Assembly (NCBI GenBank): GCA_037178675.1
Contig: JAYMGJ010000020.1
Coordinates: forward strand, 1-64,000
DNA length: 64,000 nt
Direction of reading: 5' to 3'
Source of the DNA: Scleroderma bovista
Taxonomy: Eukaryota; Basidiomycota; Agaricomycetes; Boletales; Sclerodermataceae
Shown here in pieces: positions 42,340 through 55,054 of the stretch (the stretch's first letter is position 1; the number at the start of each line of letters is the position of its first letter). The position numbers and the translations under genes are program-made. The notes beneath the pieces were generated by a model. The model did not search any database. It had not been told where the DNA came from and was given only the letters and a program-made list of their open reading frames with translations.

Positions 42340-45300
42340 TCATCGCAAACAGCTCAATCTCGGCAGAACATCGCTCACACTCCGACCATTCCTAACTGCC
42401 TCCCTCACTTCCTCCGCCAGTCGCAGGCTCTTCTCCCAATTCACCCGTGCATGCCCCGCGGTAGAGGACCCCTCCCTTGGACCGTCCACTGTAGAAGGAG
42501 GCCGTGATGAATTCGAAGTCAACGCCACGGATGTTCCTGAAGGACCAGTCCCTCCTGGTTCTCGCCTCGCATGCTTATTAGCCCGGGCACGTTGGGGGCA
42601 TGCAAGTCGAAGTTTCTCGGTGAGAATGTTCTGCTCTGCACGGCGCGCACGGCGCTCTGCGGTCCGTGGACTCACAGGGTGACCGCATACACTAGGGACA
42701 CCATAGGATTCGGATGGAGTGGCAATGAGGGCTACCTCTGAAGAAACTGAGTGTGATGGGGCGACTCGATGAAGTGGTGCATATATGGATGAATCCTTGC
42801 TGAGATGTGATGGAGAGCGGCATATTACTTCGGAGGAAGATTTCATGGGTGCAGGCGGTTTATTCCAAGATTTCGTAACTGGGAAGGGTAGCGTAGGCCG
42901 TGCGGATTTGGCGACCGATGACGACGTAGATTCTGATGTTTGATTTTCTTGGAGGGCACGAGTCGGCGGTGGAGCCTGGACTATGATTCCAGGCATCGTA
43001 GCCACTTTAGTGAGCTTGCGTGGGGAGATCGATGTGCTGGGAGAATGTGCGGGCGTTGACGTGATGGCGGGTAAACGACCACTTGGCTGATCCGTTTTGT
43101 TGCTCCTGTCTGCTTCTGTTTTCGCAGTGGAGCGTACTTGATCTATCTTGGGACGTTTCGCCGGCAATATGGATAGGCTACTGTTCTCCGATTCCATAGA
43201 AATTTCTCCTAAAGACCTCTTCCTTTGATGTGAGTGAGGTATGAGACTTTGTTCTCCACTGCGGCTTCCCTGGGGCTGTACACCAGATGACTGGATATCG
43301 GTGTCTGTGCTTGGAGGAGTGCCTAGCAAGTTATCAATGCATGTAAACAGCCTTTCGCCTGCTTCGGAATGCTGTGTCCTCGACTCGTCTCTGAGTCGCA
43401 TATCAGGAATAGTCGCAAACTCCATGATATTGTCAAGTGTCGCGACGGGAGAGGGACATAACGAACTACCCTTCTCCGCCGCTCCGACAGGCCTCATCAC
43501 AGGAGATGAAACGGGTGTAGGAAGTGTCCCACCACCCTCCACTGCTCCTATCTGGCTCTGGGAGTCACGCTGAGGTGACAACCAATGCCTAGGCACTCCC
43601 TCAGGTACTCCTGATCCGAATAGTTTCCATGCCGTTCGGGCGTGATCATCTGATCCCCCTTCATCGGAGGAATCATCTGAGTCGACGGCATGGCGACTAA
43701 TGGTGGACGTCGACGGCGGTTCATTTGATCGGATAGGAGCAAATAGACCTACCACTCGACTCGCCTAGCCAAAGCTTCAGCAGCTGACCTACCCATCACT
43801 TCTTCGTCGGATTTTTGCTCCACTTCCTGCAGTCGTTGTATAATACCCTTATTCTGACCCCGACCCAGCCACGTCCTCAGTACCTCTATTTTCGACCTCT
43901 TACCGCCCATGTCTGCCCACTTTTCTGCGGCGGAAGAAGGCCCGACGAGGTTCTGGATAGAAACATCTATTTCATCATTGCCGTGAACCAAATCTGCAAC
44001 AAGGTGTTCCCAGCTCGATGTTGCTGAGAAGATCGCGGGGTGTGAAAGGAGTGCGGCAATTGGATGTGATGTCAATGACTTCAGAGGTGCTATGACACAA
44101 CTGAACTGCGAACGCTGTTCAGCTGTGGGGAGTGGAGATACGCAGCCCTCGAACATCGTTCTCATGGCACCCCAGTCGAGACCATCGAAGGAAGGATTCA
44201 AAGTGTTGGGTATCACCCGATAGGGACGGAAGAGAGCGACAAAATTCATCAGCTCAGGAAGTGGAGAGTGTCGGACAAGAGGAACAAGCTAGTTTTCATC
44301 GTATTGTTGGTACAATGAGACGGTTGAAAGATGGTTTATCAGTGAGGGTCCAGATTTACATGGCAATCTTCTTACCAATGAGTCCACAGTCTTACCTCGC
44401 ACGACTTGACGTTTCACCTCAGTCTTGTAGTTTTCCCACTGCACGCAACCCATTGATACGGGGTTGACATAAATAACTCTCTTTCCCTCTTTGCTCGGCG
44501 GGGCTATGCATCCTTCAACACCAAAATCATAGGGAGGTACATCAACGAATGGACAGCGATCGAAGCGCTCGCAAGCGTGGAACCGCGTGGAAGACGCATC
44601 TTGGGTGCCCAGTAAATGCAGCAAAGGGGCGGACACACGCGAATACACCGAGTATTTGTAACGGTCAAGGTGGATCTACGAAATATTCAAGTATGAGAAA
44701 AATGCTCAAAAAGAATATAGGATCAACTTACCTTGCAGTGGAAAGCGCGTGCGACGCCCTTTAAGACATCCTCGTAACCCCATGTCCAACAATTAAAGAA
44801 AAAGTAAGTCGTCGACGGGAAAAGAGCAATTAGTTCTATAAGGCCTTGTACAGCATATTCCTGCATTATAGTGCACCGTGTTAGTGCGGGCAAAGGACAT
44901 GAAGATGTAGCGCGATGACCACAAACAATCGACCCACTTTGCTTGGTAACATAGCTGATGAAAGAAGATTGGCTGTGTCTAGATACACAGCTTCAAGTGT
45001 TTTCACGACCCCAGTTGCTTCCATATGCATACCCTCCCTGCGTGTTACAAAGACATTAAGGTTGTCTGTAGAGTCAGCGAGGTATGGCTGAAGAAAGGCA
45101 TTGCGGGACAGAGAGGAAAGAAACCACGGCTCCGCTCGCATATCTCCTGTGTGGAGAATTGACCCTCGAGGGCCTTCTATGAGAAACCTATAGCGAACGA
45201 TATGTCATAGGAAGGGTGCGCTGGGACAGAAAGCACGCACATGACTGCGCCTGGACAATGGTTGGCATTGATTAACGTAATGGTAACTTTCTCATTATCA

Positions 45301-45742
45301 GATAGCTCGAATTCCGTTGGTGTATTGAGAGGCACCGCGTGCTAGATGATCCTGAGCGTGAGGAGAGAGACATGCTAAAGGTACGTACAAGAAGATCCCT
45401 GGAGCCCGCGTATAATTTTTCCCCATTGGGCATCACGCAAGGGCCGACCTTCAAGTGACCATATGTCCTGGTTTTCTCTGAGCGATATTCGTGATCGTAG
45501 AGGGAGCGTTCCGCATAGACCTCGTGGCGCAGCAGCATTTCCTTTGCGTCTTGAGAGCAGACAATACGATAACCAAATGACTTTGAGGCAAGGCCATTGA
45601 GGTGATCAGAGTGGGTGTGCGTCAAGAGATGTAGAGCTGGTCTATTAAATGGCGGTGGCAAGTCGTCGATGGTGTCGGTGAAGTTGTCGACACGGATAGG
45701 GTAAGGAAGAGCAAATGAGTGATATGGCGAGCCAGGAGGCAT
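42340..45742 (-). CDS. SNM1/Artemis-type metallo-beta-lactamase/beta-CASP nuclease (DNA repair)
   Basis: ATG 45742 starts MPPGSPYHSFALPYPIRVDN. The metal-binding motif LLTHTHSDHLNG is at about residues 39-50. Further blocks are ANHCPGAVMFLIEGPRGSIL with HTGDMRAEPWFL, FHACERFDRCPFVDVP, and the beta-CASP end LLVPLVRHSPLPELMNFVAL with FRPYRVIPNTLNPSFDGLDW. From about 43.7 kb to 42340 the tail is Ser/Pro/Thr-rich and probably disordered, ending SVSDVLPRLSCLR. An intron at 43697-43752 links the two halves of the tail. Family members process DNA ends and crosslinks. The long tail is typical of Artemis-like proteins, but Artemis versus Pso2 is not decided. Confidence 0.88.
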
Positions 45743-46329
45743 CTCCTACAGCAGCCCCTCCTTTACAAGGATGTGTCGGGAGAGGCGACTGTCTTCCGCG
45801 TCGAGTCTGGTCTGCGTAGGAGAGAATAGGGCGAGGCAGGAGGACAAGACGCGACGATCACGTGCTGTATCAGCCCCTAACTCTGGGCGTGTCGCAAACG
45901 AGTCATCCGAAATGAAATGAATGGATGATACGCTCACTGGCACAAATACAGGCAAACATGCAGGGCAACCGTGTGTCTATGTAAGTAGCTGCAGTCAAAT
46001 TGTTATGGTATAGCGAAGCGGCTCTATAAGCCACCATTGACTCCTCGGCTATTCAGCAGCGGCGAATCATCTACTTATATATCGAGTCCCTTAATTTTAC
46101 GAAGTGAGTGAGAGCAAAAAGCAGAAAGACTAGTATGAAAGTGGTCTCAGGAGATAAACATGCTCAGCGACCCTATTCACGAATACACTCACGCACTACT
46201 TGTGAACACCCGCCTTGGAAGACAGACATTCTCGATAAGAACGCAAATCGGCATATCAACATGGGTCTACTAACGTCAGAATTTGAACAGCAAAGACCGA
46301 ACATTGTACAAACAGATGTAGAACAGATT
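45743..46329. other. Intergenic DNA
   Basis: Upstream of the nuclease gene and downstream of the GH105-like gene. No gene recognised. Confidence 0.5.
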
Positions 46330-47775
46330 TCATTTAGACCCAGATATATGGTCTCTCCAGGCCGATAGCATCATTAATCCAAATGCTTGCGCCTCCGTAG
46401 ATAACAAACCCGTGTCGCATCCGGTTAGAGGGTTGACAACAGGGCTAAGCATTCCAAGATTAGTAACACCATCCAAAACTGCGACGCGAATTTTTCCAGC
46501 TGTGTCTGCATAGCTGTGGTCAAACTGTTCCGGATAGAGCGTGGCAACTCTGTATGCAACGGACGCCAACGCGGCCGAAGAAGCGGCATCACTGAAATCT
46601 GGACCATCTGTCAGGTAATCTGGGAGCAAATTATCACATTTCTGAAGGGAAGCACGCCAGTGTAGCAAGGGCAGTCCTCTGTGTAATTCTGGACTTACCA
46701 GAGCCCCGAATGCGCCATCCAGAATCTCCTTAACCCACAAGAGTAAGTCTGACACTTGTGAGGTCATGCTGGCATAGAATGGTGTCTTTTGGATAGTAAC
46801 TGCAACGCGGAGCATGCCCAAGGCTGCCCATCCATTACCTGTTTCGTGCTCAGTGACAGTGCATGCAACGGAGCAAAGCCAAGCATAATACCTGTAGCCC
46901 AGATGCCCTTGTCGATCCAGGTAGAATTGTCATCGTCGTAGATATGGGCCCACACTTTCCCAGTTGGTCCATCAATCAGAAGGGCATCTCGGTATAGTCG
47001 GCACTGGTCGTATGCGATCTGTAAGAGCGTTCCGTCGTTTTTTACCGCACCACAGTAAGCGATGAAAGGGAATCCCATATACACCCCATCAGCCCTACAA
47101 GAATCGGTGTTGATGCCAGGTGTGCATAGAAATATATAGCTCACCAGTACTGTTTGGTGGTTTCCCTGTGAGAAATGGCACCTGTCTTGGTTCTGGGAAC
47201 GACATTCAGAATCTAGAGGAAGGTCAATATTAAAGCAAGTGGCCAGAGCCAGGTAAACGTACGTAGTTGAGTTGCGCGTCTGCAACGTGTTCCCAATGGT
47301 CCTTGCGGCTAGGATCAGTGAATGTGCCTAATCCAAGTGTTACTATTCTGCATAAGGACAAAAATTGTATTTCATACCCATCAAAACAACAGACCCAGCA
47401 GAGGCACCGTCCAATGCAGCACCGTCGAGGGCTTCATTTATATTTTGACTGAGCCGACCATCTGGAGTTTGGCGGATAGCGGCACTGTAAGCTAGCTGAA
47501 GTGTATCACGCGGAAAGATTCCATGGGAAACAAATGGGTAAGGCCCGAAGACAGAGTACTCTGGGTCATTCCATTCCACGATAGCTCCAGCAGCAATTCC
47601 TTGCTCCCAACTGTAGGGTGATTAAATGACAAAAGAGAAGCTGGAGCAACTCGACATACCTCGTCCTGATAGAGCCGAGCATGGCACTGCGAATGGATTC
47701 TGCAGTGTCAATGCAATCTTCGAAAAGAGCCCCATCTGGGACAGGGGTAGAAAATAAAGACATAGTATGGGACAT
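46330..47775 (-). CDS. GH105-like (six-hairpin, unsaturated rhamnogalacturonyl hydrolase family) glycosidase
   Basis: From ATG 47775 or 47763 the protein reads ALFEDCIDTAESIRSAMLGS, WEQGIAAGAIVEWNDPEYSV, PYPFVSHGIFPRDTLQLAYS, DGVYMGFPFIAYCGAV, VWAHIYDDDNSTWIDKGIWA, GNGWAALGMLRVAV and LLSTEAQAFGLMMLSAWRDH. The DG.YM..PF.A..GA and G.WA.GNGWAA.GMLR blocks are GH105-type. Such enzymes cleave unsaturated sugars released by pectin lyases and are usually secreted. I see no signal peptide before ALFED. A transposon copy ends about 50 bp upstream of the start codon. A splice acceptor (TCTACCCCTGTCCCAG) just before ATGGGGCTC makes an upstream lost or displaced first exon possible. Confidence 0.8.
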
Positions 47776-47822
47776 CGGACGGTGTGTAATGTGGCGTTGT
47801 CTTGAAAGTCCAAGCGGCACCG

Positions 47823-48014
47823 AATTCCCTTGCTTGCAAAGCAAGGGTTCTGGGAGTTCGTTAAATCGTGAGAACCTGCCGGTTTGGAAAATGTTCCCTT
47901 TTCTGGACGAGCGTGAGAAATATAAAATTCGCCCTTCATTAGGTAATCAACTTAAGCAATCCAAAGTGCATGCAGCAAGCAAGGGTTCTGCCGACGCAGG
48001 CGGCATTTCGAGTA
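47823..48014 (-). mobile_element. Internally deleted copy of the Helitron-like element
   Basis: On the minus strand this is the left module of the 8458-9463 element (48014-47937), joined directly to its right module (about 47936-47823). About 820 bp, including the helicase, are missing. The hairpin CCCTTGCTTGCAAAGCAAGGG is at 47827-47847. Confidence 0.85.
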
Positions 48015-49074
48015 GGTATCGGTTTTTCAAAATGGCTTCCGAGAATGTGCTGCCTAGTGCCTGCACTAGCAGCATCCTTGCTTGATCGTGCGCGTGAAGG
48101 GTCTAGTCCGTTCACAAGTGCATGAACACGAATCTCTTTGGCGCCCTCTTCAGAACGTTTCACAGTCGCGGGCCTCCCACACTGTCACAGCCTTGACCCT
48201 CGAATAGGCAAACTTCGGGGCTTCCATCATGTTTTGTCGGAAGTAGTATCAGAAGGCATCAAGGAACATGTACGTGTACTATAAGCTCATCATTATACTC
48301 TGCGTACTAACTGAGTGGTTTCGCGTCATCTCGTCGTTGTCGTGGACGCATCGTGAAGCGTATCCACACCACTGACGCCGTGGCTCTTTTGGCATCAGTG
48401 ATATTGCCAGGCCAGAATGACGGTCACCCAGCCCCAGTGGGCACATTGCGATCGCAGTTCATCACGACAGTGGGACACATTTCATTACAGCATAGCAACG
48501 GTGACAGGTCCGCAGTACTAGTGCACTAGTGATGTGTTGCAAATGCTGGAAGTGATCACAAACCTCACACTGTAACATCATTGTTGCACCTTTCCTTGAG
48601 GTACAGGGCGGTGGTCCGATACTACCATCACGGTCGGTGGTGGTAGCTGATCAATTGAAACGCGCAGTAGTAATGATCTACTATGGCGATCAGTGCTCTA
48701 GTGGCTGTTACTAGTATCGTCAACATAGTTGGTCGCAGTGATCGGGGTGCACTGTGGCGCGGAAAACTTGCGTGCCGGGAATCATAGTACTCACCTCCAA
48801 CAGATATCCTTCATATCCCCGATCACGGTTCTCAAGGCACGCAAAGTCGTACAGCATGTCACCTGGGTACTATTAACATTACTATTATACACTGAATGAC
48901 TTGAAAAAATTGCGCATTTTCTCTCGTCTTTGTCATTGCGGCTACAAGTCACTGGATGCATAGGTCTATCTTTGATGAACTCTCCATTGTGAGTCCTCAT
49001 GCGCCTTGGAGGTATCTACATTAACAGGTCGGACTACAGGGATTATAATTCCGTGTTCTGTGGTGTAAATCTCA
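48015..49074. other. Intergenic DNA with a perfect 14-bp palindrome
   Basis: No gene recognised. ACTAGTGCACTAGT at 48517-48530 is a perfect palindrome. The flanks contain several GATCACTG-type words. Confidence 0.5.
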
Positions 49075-50562
49075 GTGAGGCCATTAACTTGGGATGCTAT
49101 TCCGTACCTACCGCTAGTACTGACATACTCGTTCAAAGCATTACTAGTACACGAATATGTACTCACAGTCGAACGAGAGGTCGAGTTGTTCTGGAAAAGA
49201 CCTCGACGATCATGGGCTTTTTCACTCTTTGTTGCGAACCGATACATCACCATTTTTTCCCATGTTCTCCAACTTGTGAATGCGTTCTGGTCACCGACAA
49301 CTTTATATTACGACTTTAGTGTATGTGTTCCCCCTCATCAACTGGAGATTCTGACATACAGTCCTTTTGGGCATTACTATTAGTGGTAGGCTGTTCTGAT
49401 TCATTCTTCGGTGATCGGTTTGCATACTAACACAATACTAGGTGTGATCCTCTCAACAAATTTAGTGAAGGATTAATTGTCGTTGTCCAGGCAATTGGTG
49501 CAGGTGTGTCATTGAAGGTTTACCCTCGCATTCAAAAAATAACAATCCAAAGCTATCATGATTATGCGTGTCTATGCTCTCTACGCACGAAGCCAATACA
49601 TGTTTATCTTTCTCGTGGCATTGGCAATTGGAGCAGTTGGTTTTGGCTGTGTATGTGCACTACCTCATACATGGTCCCTTTACCCCCAACCTGACATGAC
49701 ATTGAAAGTGGGCACTCATTACCCATCCGATGGCCTCTTCAGTTGATTCGGCAACGCCTGTGAATTCATTGCAGGAACTGGCATTTGGCTGCCCCAACTA
49801 TGGTTATACTACATATGAACAGTGAGGGCATCTCCATTTCTTGAGTGATGCAGTATTGAGATTTCACAGGGGCTTGTGTATGTAACTACCACTTCACCTG
49901 GAACAAATAGGTTTCTGACACCATTCCATACAGATTTAGCGCTAACATGGAGTGGACAGCTTGTTTGTGACTTCGTGATCTTCTTATTTACAATTGTGCG
50001 AACACTTCGTGTTCGGAACGCGTCGGCGGGGAACCGAAGTATAACAGATATCTTACTTCGAGATGGTAAATCCATCCTACATTCTTCTGTCTGAAAAATT
50101 CCACTTATGGCCTACTAGGATCTATGTACTTTGCGTATGGAATTCGCTAATCACGATTCATGGTTGCTGATGAGGCTTTCAGGCTGATGTGTGCAGTCAA
50201 TGTTGCAAATATAACCGTACTATTAGTGAGCTTTCCGACACTGTCGTATTTTTATAATTCAACGCATTCGATGTAGGTGACGCCTGTGAGTCACAAAACC
50301 TCTTTAAGGGCACCATTGTAGAGTTGCTCCTTTCCAGAACACAAGTAGAGCTTGCCTTGGTGGTTTTACCAATGTGTGAGTGTTTGATCATGGTTCAAAA
50401 TTCATTCAAGTTGCTTAACCAAACATCAGAATCTCATCAATAATGATATCGAGACTTATGCTCAACCTTCGGGATCCAAAGGTAACACAAGCAACATATG
50501 GAATTTCATTGAATCCAATATCGCACATGGCATTTGCCGTACCACCTACTGGCACAACTTAG
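49075..50562 (+). CDS. DUF6533-type multi-helix membrane protein (N-terminus unresolved)
   Basis: The first clear exon gives ALLVHEYVLTVEREVELFWK, RPRRSWAFSLFVANRYITIF and SHVLQLVNAFW, the DUF6533 signature (D/EY.LT...EI..FWK...SWA...F..NRY). Later exons give GLIVVVQAIGAAIMIMRVYA with LYARSQYMFIFLVALAIGAV, then LAFGCPNYGYTTYEQ, then LALTWSGQLVCDFVIFLFTI, DILLRDGSMYFALMCAVNVA and SSIMISRLMLNLRDP, with the stop at 50560-50562. At least seven introns are needed, and each apparent stop is removed by a GT/AG intron. Five to seven transmembrane helices are expected. The role is unknown and the family is expanded in Agaricomycetes. No in-frame ATG is seen in the first open stretch, so an upstream exon is likely. 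Confidence 0.72.
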
Positions 50563-51139
50563 AACTACTCCCGTAATTGTCGTGGAGTGTAGGTCATGAT
50601 TACTTGACGATGTGATGTAACCGCTGCACATTCTCGGAGTACAAAAGCTGATGCTATTGCTATCAAGTACTCTCTGAATGGCTCTTTTTGAATACGCACC
50701 TCATTTGAAACATAGTACACATCTCGTAAACATCAGCCAAGGCCAGCTGCCTTTAGATGTTCCCAAGAGAGATAGTGCCTTTGCTCTCTGTGGGTCATTC
50801 TTAAGTACCTCGAGTTTATCATTTGTGTATATCTGCGCGCCAGGCTAATCGATTTGTCTTGTAACTCATTCTCGTTTCGGAATGAATGTTCTTATTCGGA
50901 TTCCAGATGCAGGGAAATACTCTGAAGTGGATATCAGTAAGCGGAATATTCGCGACGTCCTTACCGAGTAGAGAAGTTGTTCCACAGGATGACGAAGGGT
51001 ATTAATTGCTGGCTGGCGGCGCCTCAGCTCAAATCCTTGTAGGTCAGGGGCCAATTTTTGATTACAAAGGCAGGGTTGCTGACTTGCTGTCGAGTTCTCC
51101 ATTACAATCTTGCTCATTAGTCTGCTCAGTCTTCTCTCT

Positions 51140-51640
51140 ATTCTTTTCATCCAGAGGCTAACAGCATATGAAAGTCATACCATGGTCACTCAAAATGTTG
51201 AGACCAATCTTGACATCACCAATGGTGCTCGGGGCACTGTCTTGGACATTTTATTTTGAACCCGGACGAGCCTGCAGTCATGCGTGAATGGTGCTCGTAG
51301 CTGGACCAGACGCGAGCGTCGCAGTTGTAGAACAACTGGAAGAATATTCTGTCGTCATTCCAGTGGAACCAGCATGCCAACCGGCCTTTCGCATTAGAGC
51401 GATATCGTCAAATGGCTCATGCACAGTCCGTTGTCAGCAATACTCCATCACAGCTACGTACACGTTCACAGACTACAGGTCTCAGGGGCAGTGACTGCCA
51501 GCATCGACATTGCCATGCCTTCTATGGGCTTTCGAGGACAAAATCTTCCACTGCAGGCATTGCACAGAACTGTCAGCAGAAAACGATAGGTTGGAATTGC
51601 TTACATTCATCCACCGCCACTTGAGACACGAAAATCACAG
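51140..51640 (+). pseudogene. Second PIF1/Helitron helicase relic
   Basis: Fragments MVTQNVETNLDITNGARGTV, YSITATYTFTDYRSQGQ and ENDRLELL match the same C-terminal helicase blocks as at 8.6-9.2 kb. Stops and frame changes are frequent, for example after DILF. The segment between is more decayed than the 8.6 kb copy. Confidence 0.8.
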
Positions 51641-52141
51641 AAAGCTACTTATAGTAGTCTGAAGACGCTAGAATTTTGGAAGGTGGAGGGGGCAGATGAT
51701 AATCAGCGTCCGTGGCATTCGATTGGATGGGGATTCTGATTCAAGCACACATAGTTGGGCAATCAAATTCTTGCTCACTGTAATCTTTCGAATGCACGCG
51801 ACGGTGACACACTGTAGTTGAGGCAAAATGCTCGTCAACCAATAATGTCCAAGACTCCAGGGGTCGCGCCGCCATGAGATTTGGCAAGATCCCTCACACA
51901 AGCAAGGTGGTCAGGCCTTCAGGTTCCAAGTACCGTCCGGGGGGCGGGGAAGAAGGGCGAGGAGAGGGGAAGGAGAGACATGATTCCTCACCCTCCCTCC
52001 AACTGGTCATACTAATCACAACAATTCTATCGCAATGGATGAGTTCCTTGAGTGATTACTTAACAGAGGGTCATTAACATCTCAGCTCATGCGGACCCAT
52101 AATTGCCCTTCTATGGTGCAAGCACTGTTGCATATTTCCAA
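51641..52141. other. Intergenic DNA with a purine-rich tract
   Basis: A G/A-rich tract (GGGGGGCGGGGAAGAAGGGC onward) lies at about 51938-51980. No gene seen. Confidence 0.5.
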
Positions 52142-54960
52142 TCACTGCTGCAGGAAGGCGTTCCATGCTTCATTCAATGTCCCGAATACGCCGTTCGCAA
52201 TCATACGCTGCTCAACAGTGGTGTTACTTGCGTTCAGCTGTTGAGCAAGTATATATGTGTCAGCCATCGCAAGTATTCGTCCATCGAAAAAGCATACTAC
52301 CTTGTCGGGATGCACACGCGCAATGGCGCGCATGTACACCACTTTGACCTGCCCCTTCCCTACGACCTCAGCCATGCCAACCTTCTTCCATCCCAGCTCT
52401 GGCCAGAGTATACCATCCAGTGTAGTAAGCAGCGCACGGATGTTCGCCTCCTTCCCTTGTCGCCATGCAAGTAGCTGCCCATCAACAGCATCCTTGTGTA
52501 CATGGCGCTCAGCGTCTTCGGAAGCCGCAACGTTCGCGGCCGCGCGAAGTGCAGCGACAGCCGGTGAATCCCCAGTCGAGACAGAAGTAGGCGGCATGCG
52601 TGGTTTTGGTCTTGGCTTTGGTGGTCGCTGCGCGACGTTAGAGGGAGCAGCTGGTCGTTTCCCCGCACCAATAGTTCCATTTGTTTCACTGCCGATCATC
52701 TGTCGACATCGGGCAGCTCCCCGCGCGGCCAGAGCGCGGCTTGCACCTGCCCATTCGGCCCCGACCAACACCTCCCAGTCCGCGAGTGCTGGCGTCCACT
52801 TCTCAAGCCCTTCGTATGCTTCTGCACGACGCTGATACGCCTTCGTGAGCCCACCAGAGAGGTCGACTTCCATATCTCCGTCTGTACCAACGGGGTCCTC
52901 AATAACCACTCGTACGCGCCCAATCTTTTTACTCCCTGCATTGACGTTGCCCACCAGCTGTTCTACGAGCGCAATTGCAGCACTACAGTCTTCCCCAGCA
53001 CCAGACAGTTCGCCGACCTTGAACCTCACCGCTGCACGATTTGTAAGCAACGGAAGCCGTAGTACATGTTCCTCGGGTATCGGGGCGAGTGCACGTGAGT
53101 AAGCATCTGCGGCAGCTGGATACTGCCCAAGCTTGTATGCGTCAGTGCCTGCCGATTTCTGGGACGTATATGTCGTAAATATAGTTGAGGATATTGTTGC
53201 TGTGAGCCTGCGTGGTGGCATACGCGGGGGACCAGAGGGCGGTAGACGCGAGGAAGACCCAGTAAAGGAGTCAGAGCTGGAATTCCTAGGAATCGATCCT
53301 GGTTTTGATTTTCCTCTTCGGAATGGGGATTGGTATACTGCTGGAGGAGAATCGCTACTGAAAAGGTCAACCTCTTGGGCAGGTGGTCGTGCTTGAACGT
53401 TGTTGGGGGATTTCCGCAATGGCCCACTCGAGCGAGGTTTGAACTCGCGTCCATCCCCACTATTACCCTCTGGAAAACTTCCGTGCACCTTACCCTCCTC
53501 AACTGGGCTGTCACGCATCCATCGTGGTCTCCCATCTGAACTGTCAGAACCCGCATCTTTGCTACCAGCTAGCCGGGTCGAGGTTGCACCTGTCCGTTCT
53601 TCGTACATCTTCATCGCCTTTTCCCTCCCCTCCTTGAACAGCGCATTCGCGCGATTGAACACACCTCGGCCAATTTCGCCCGCCTGCGAAATAAGCCGTT
53701 CAGCAGAAGCCGGAAAATCTGCCGCATCGGATTGCGGTTGCGTTGGTTGAGCACTCCAACGATCCGAGTGGCGAGCCACGCGATTTGGAGGTCCGCGCTG
53801 CGTCCGGTGTTCCCCTTCCCTATCACGATACTCGTCAAGATGATCGCTGCTCGGCTCCGACATGGACACAACCTCACGGTGAGCGAGCAGCCAGTCCAAT
53901 GCTGCCTGTACGTCAAAATCGTCTGCTGTACTTGTAGATAGCAAAGCTGTCAAAGCCAGTTGGGGTGCAAAACCCATTTCTACTAGTTGGCCAAGAATGT
54001 GTGGCGGTGGGGAAGCCGTAGTTGCGCGCGGTGGTTCAGGTCTCCGAACTGGCGCAGTGTCTGAAGGAGGTGAGGCACGTACATTTCGATTCTGTCAGGC
54101 ATCAGACCGTAAGCAACACAACAGCATAAGGGCAAAATGGATGTGGATCGAGAAGAAACGAAGGAGATGGAACGTACAGCTGGTTTCCCTAGAACGCCCA
54201 AGATATCGTCATCCTGTGGGTTCCTGTCTAGCACAGCATTATCGCGGTCTCGGCGATCGCCAAATTCCGGTGTGCCAATTTGGGATTGAGGGGACTGAGT
54301 GGGCGGAGGGGATGCGATTTCATCGAGATCCCATAACGAAGGTGATTTGGGCTGCACCTTCGACTGCGTAGCTGGCTGAGGTGAAGAAAACTCTGACAGC
54401 CCCCAGTCATCGTCGTCTGCAATGACCGTGTGCTTCGTTTGTTGAGTAGGTTTCGCGTCTCCAAACGTGAAATCAAAATCACCCTGAGGGGGTAACTTGT
54501 TCGTGGAACCGGTATTTGCTTGCGCGAGGGAATCGAGGCCATCCCATGTGGGTGGTATCGCAGAATTCAGAGCTGTGGAACCCTTGCCTTTCTGCTGCTG
54601 TAGCTGTTCTAACTTTATCTTCTGTGCCAAAGCAGCTCTTTGTGCCATGGACATGTCACCAGCGCCACTGTTCCCCGTTCCGCCCCCCAAACCCATAGAG
54701 GCATCAAAAAGTTCGCTAAATGCATCGGTCGGATTTTGTCTCTGAGATGTTGTTGCTGCTGACTTCGCCTGAGCCTGCACCTGATGCGTGTGGGGCGAAT
54801 GGGTGCGCGTCGTCGGTTGTGATGCCGAAAGGACCGAGAACGAGTCCCATTGAGGACGCTGAGCGGACGGATTAGACTTCGGTGCTGTAGAGGCACCTAG
54901 CTTTGGGGGCTGTTTTATCGGTGCAGAGGTGGCCCAGAGGTCAGCAAAAGAATCAGCCAT
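52142..54960 (-). CDS. SWA2: Auxilin-like clathrin-uncoating cochaperone (UBA-TPR-J domain, Swa2 type)
   Basis: Exon 1 (54178-54960) starts MADSFADLWATSAPIKQPPK and is a Gln/Ser/Pro-rich clathrin-binding-like region with DDDDWGLSEF and SLWDLDEI motifs. After an 86-bp intron (54092-54177) comes a UBA domain: HILGQLVEMGFAPQLALTAL with FDVQAALDWLLAH. Next is a long linker, then TPR repeats (AGTDAYKLGQYPAAADAYSR and LLTNRAAVRFKVGELSGAGE). A C-terminal J domain reads MRAIARVHPDK, then LNASNTTVEQRMIANGVFGT with LNEAWNAFLQQ. The HPD motif is intact. Swa2 recruits Hsp70 to strip clathrin from vesicles. A 63-bp intron (52238-52300) lies just after HPDK and is free of stops in frame. Confidence 0.92.
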
Positions 54961-55054
54961 ACCAGCACCCGGCGCAATCGAGGATAGAGGTTTGGCTTAT
55001 GTCACTGTTTGGCAATGTCTGAGCACTGTGGGTACTAATATAAACACAGCATCA

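Noticed and set aside
47681..48085. A 134-codon plus-strand frame
   Set aside because: It covers the deleted Helitron copy and antisense of the GH105-like start, with no domain.
53420..53455. GCGAGGTTTGAACTCGCG resembling a reversed tRNA T arm
   Set aside because: It is inside the Swa2-like coding frame and there is no rest of a tRNA.
52257..53750. Plus-strand frames opposite the Swa2-like gene (52257-52835, 53400-53750)
   Set aside because: They are shadows of the Ser/Pro/Arg-rich minus-strand protein.
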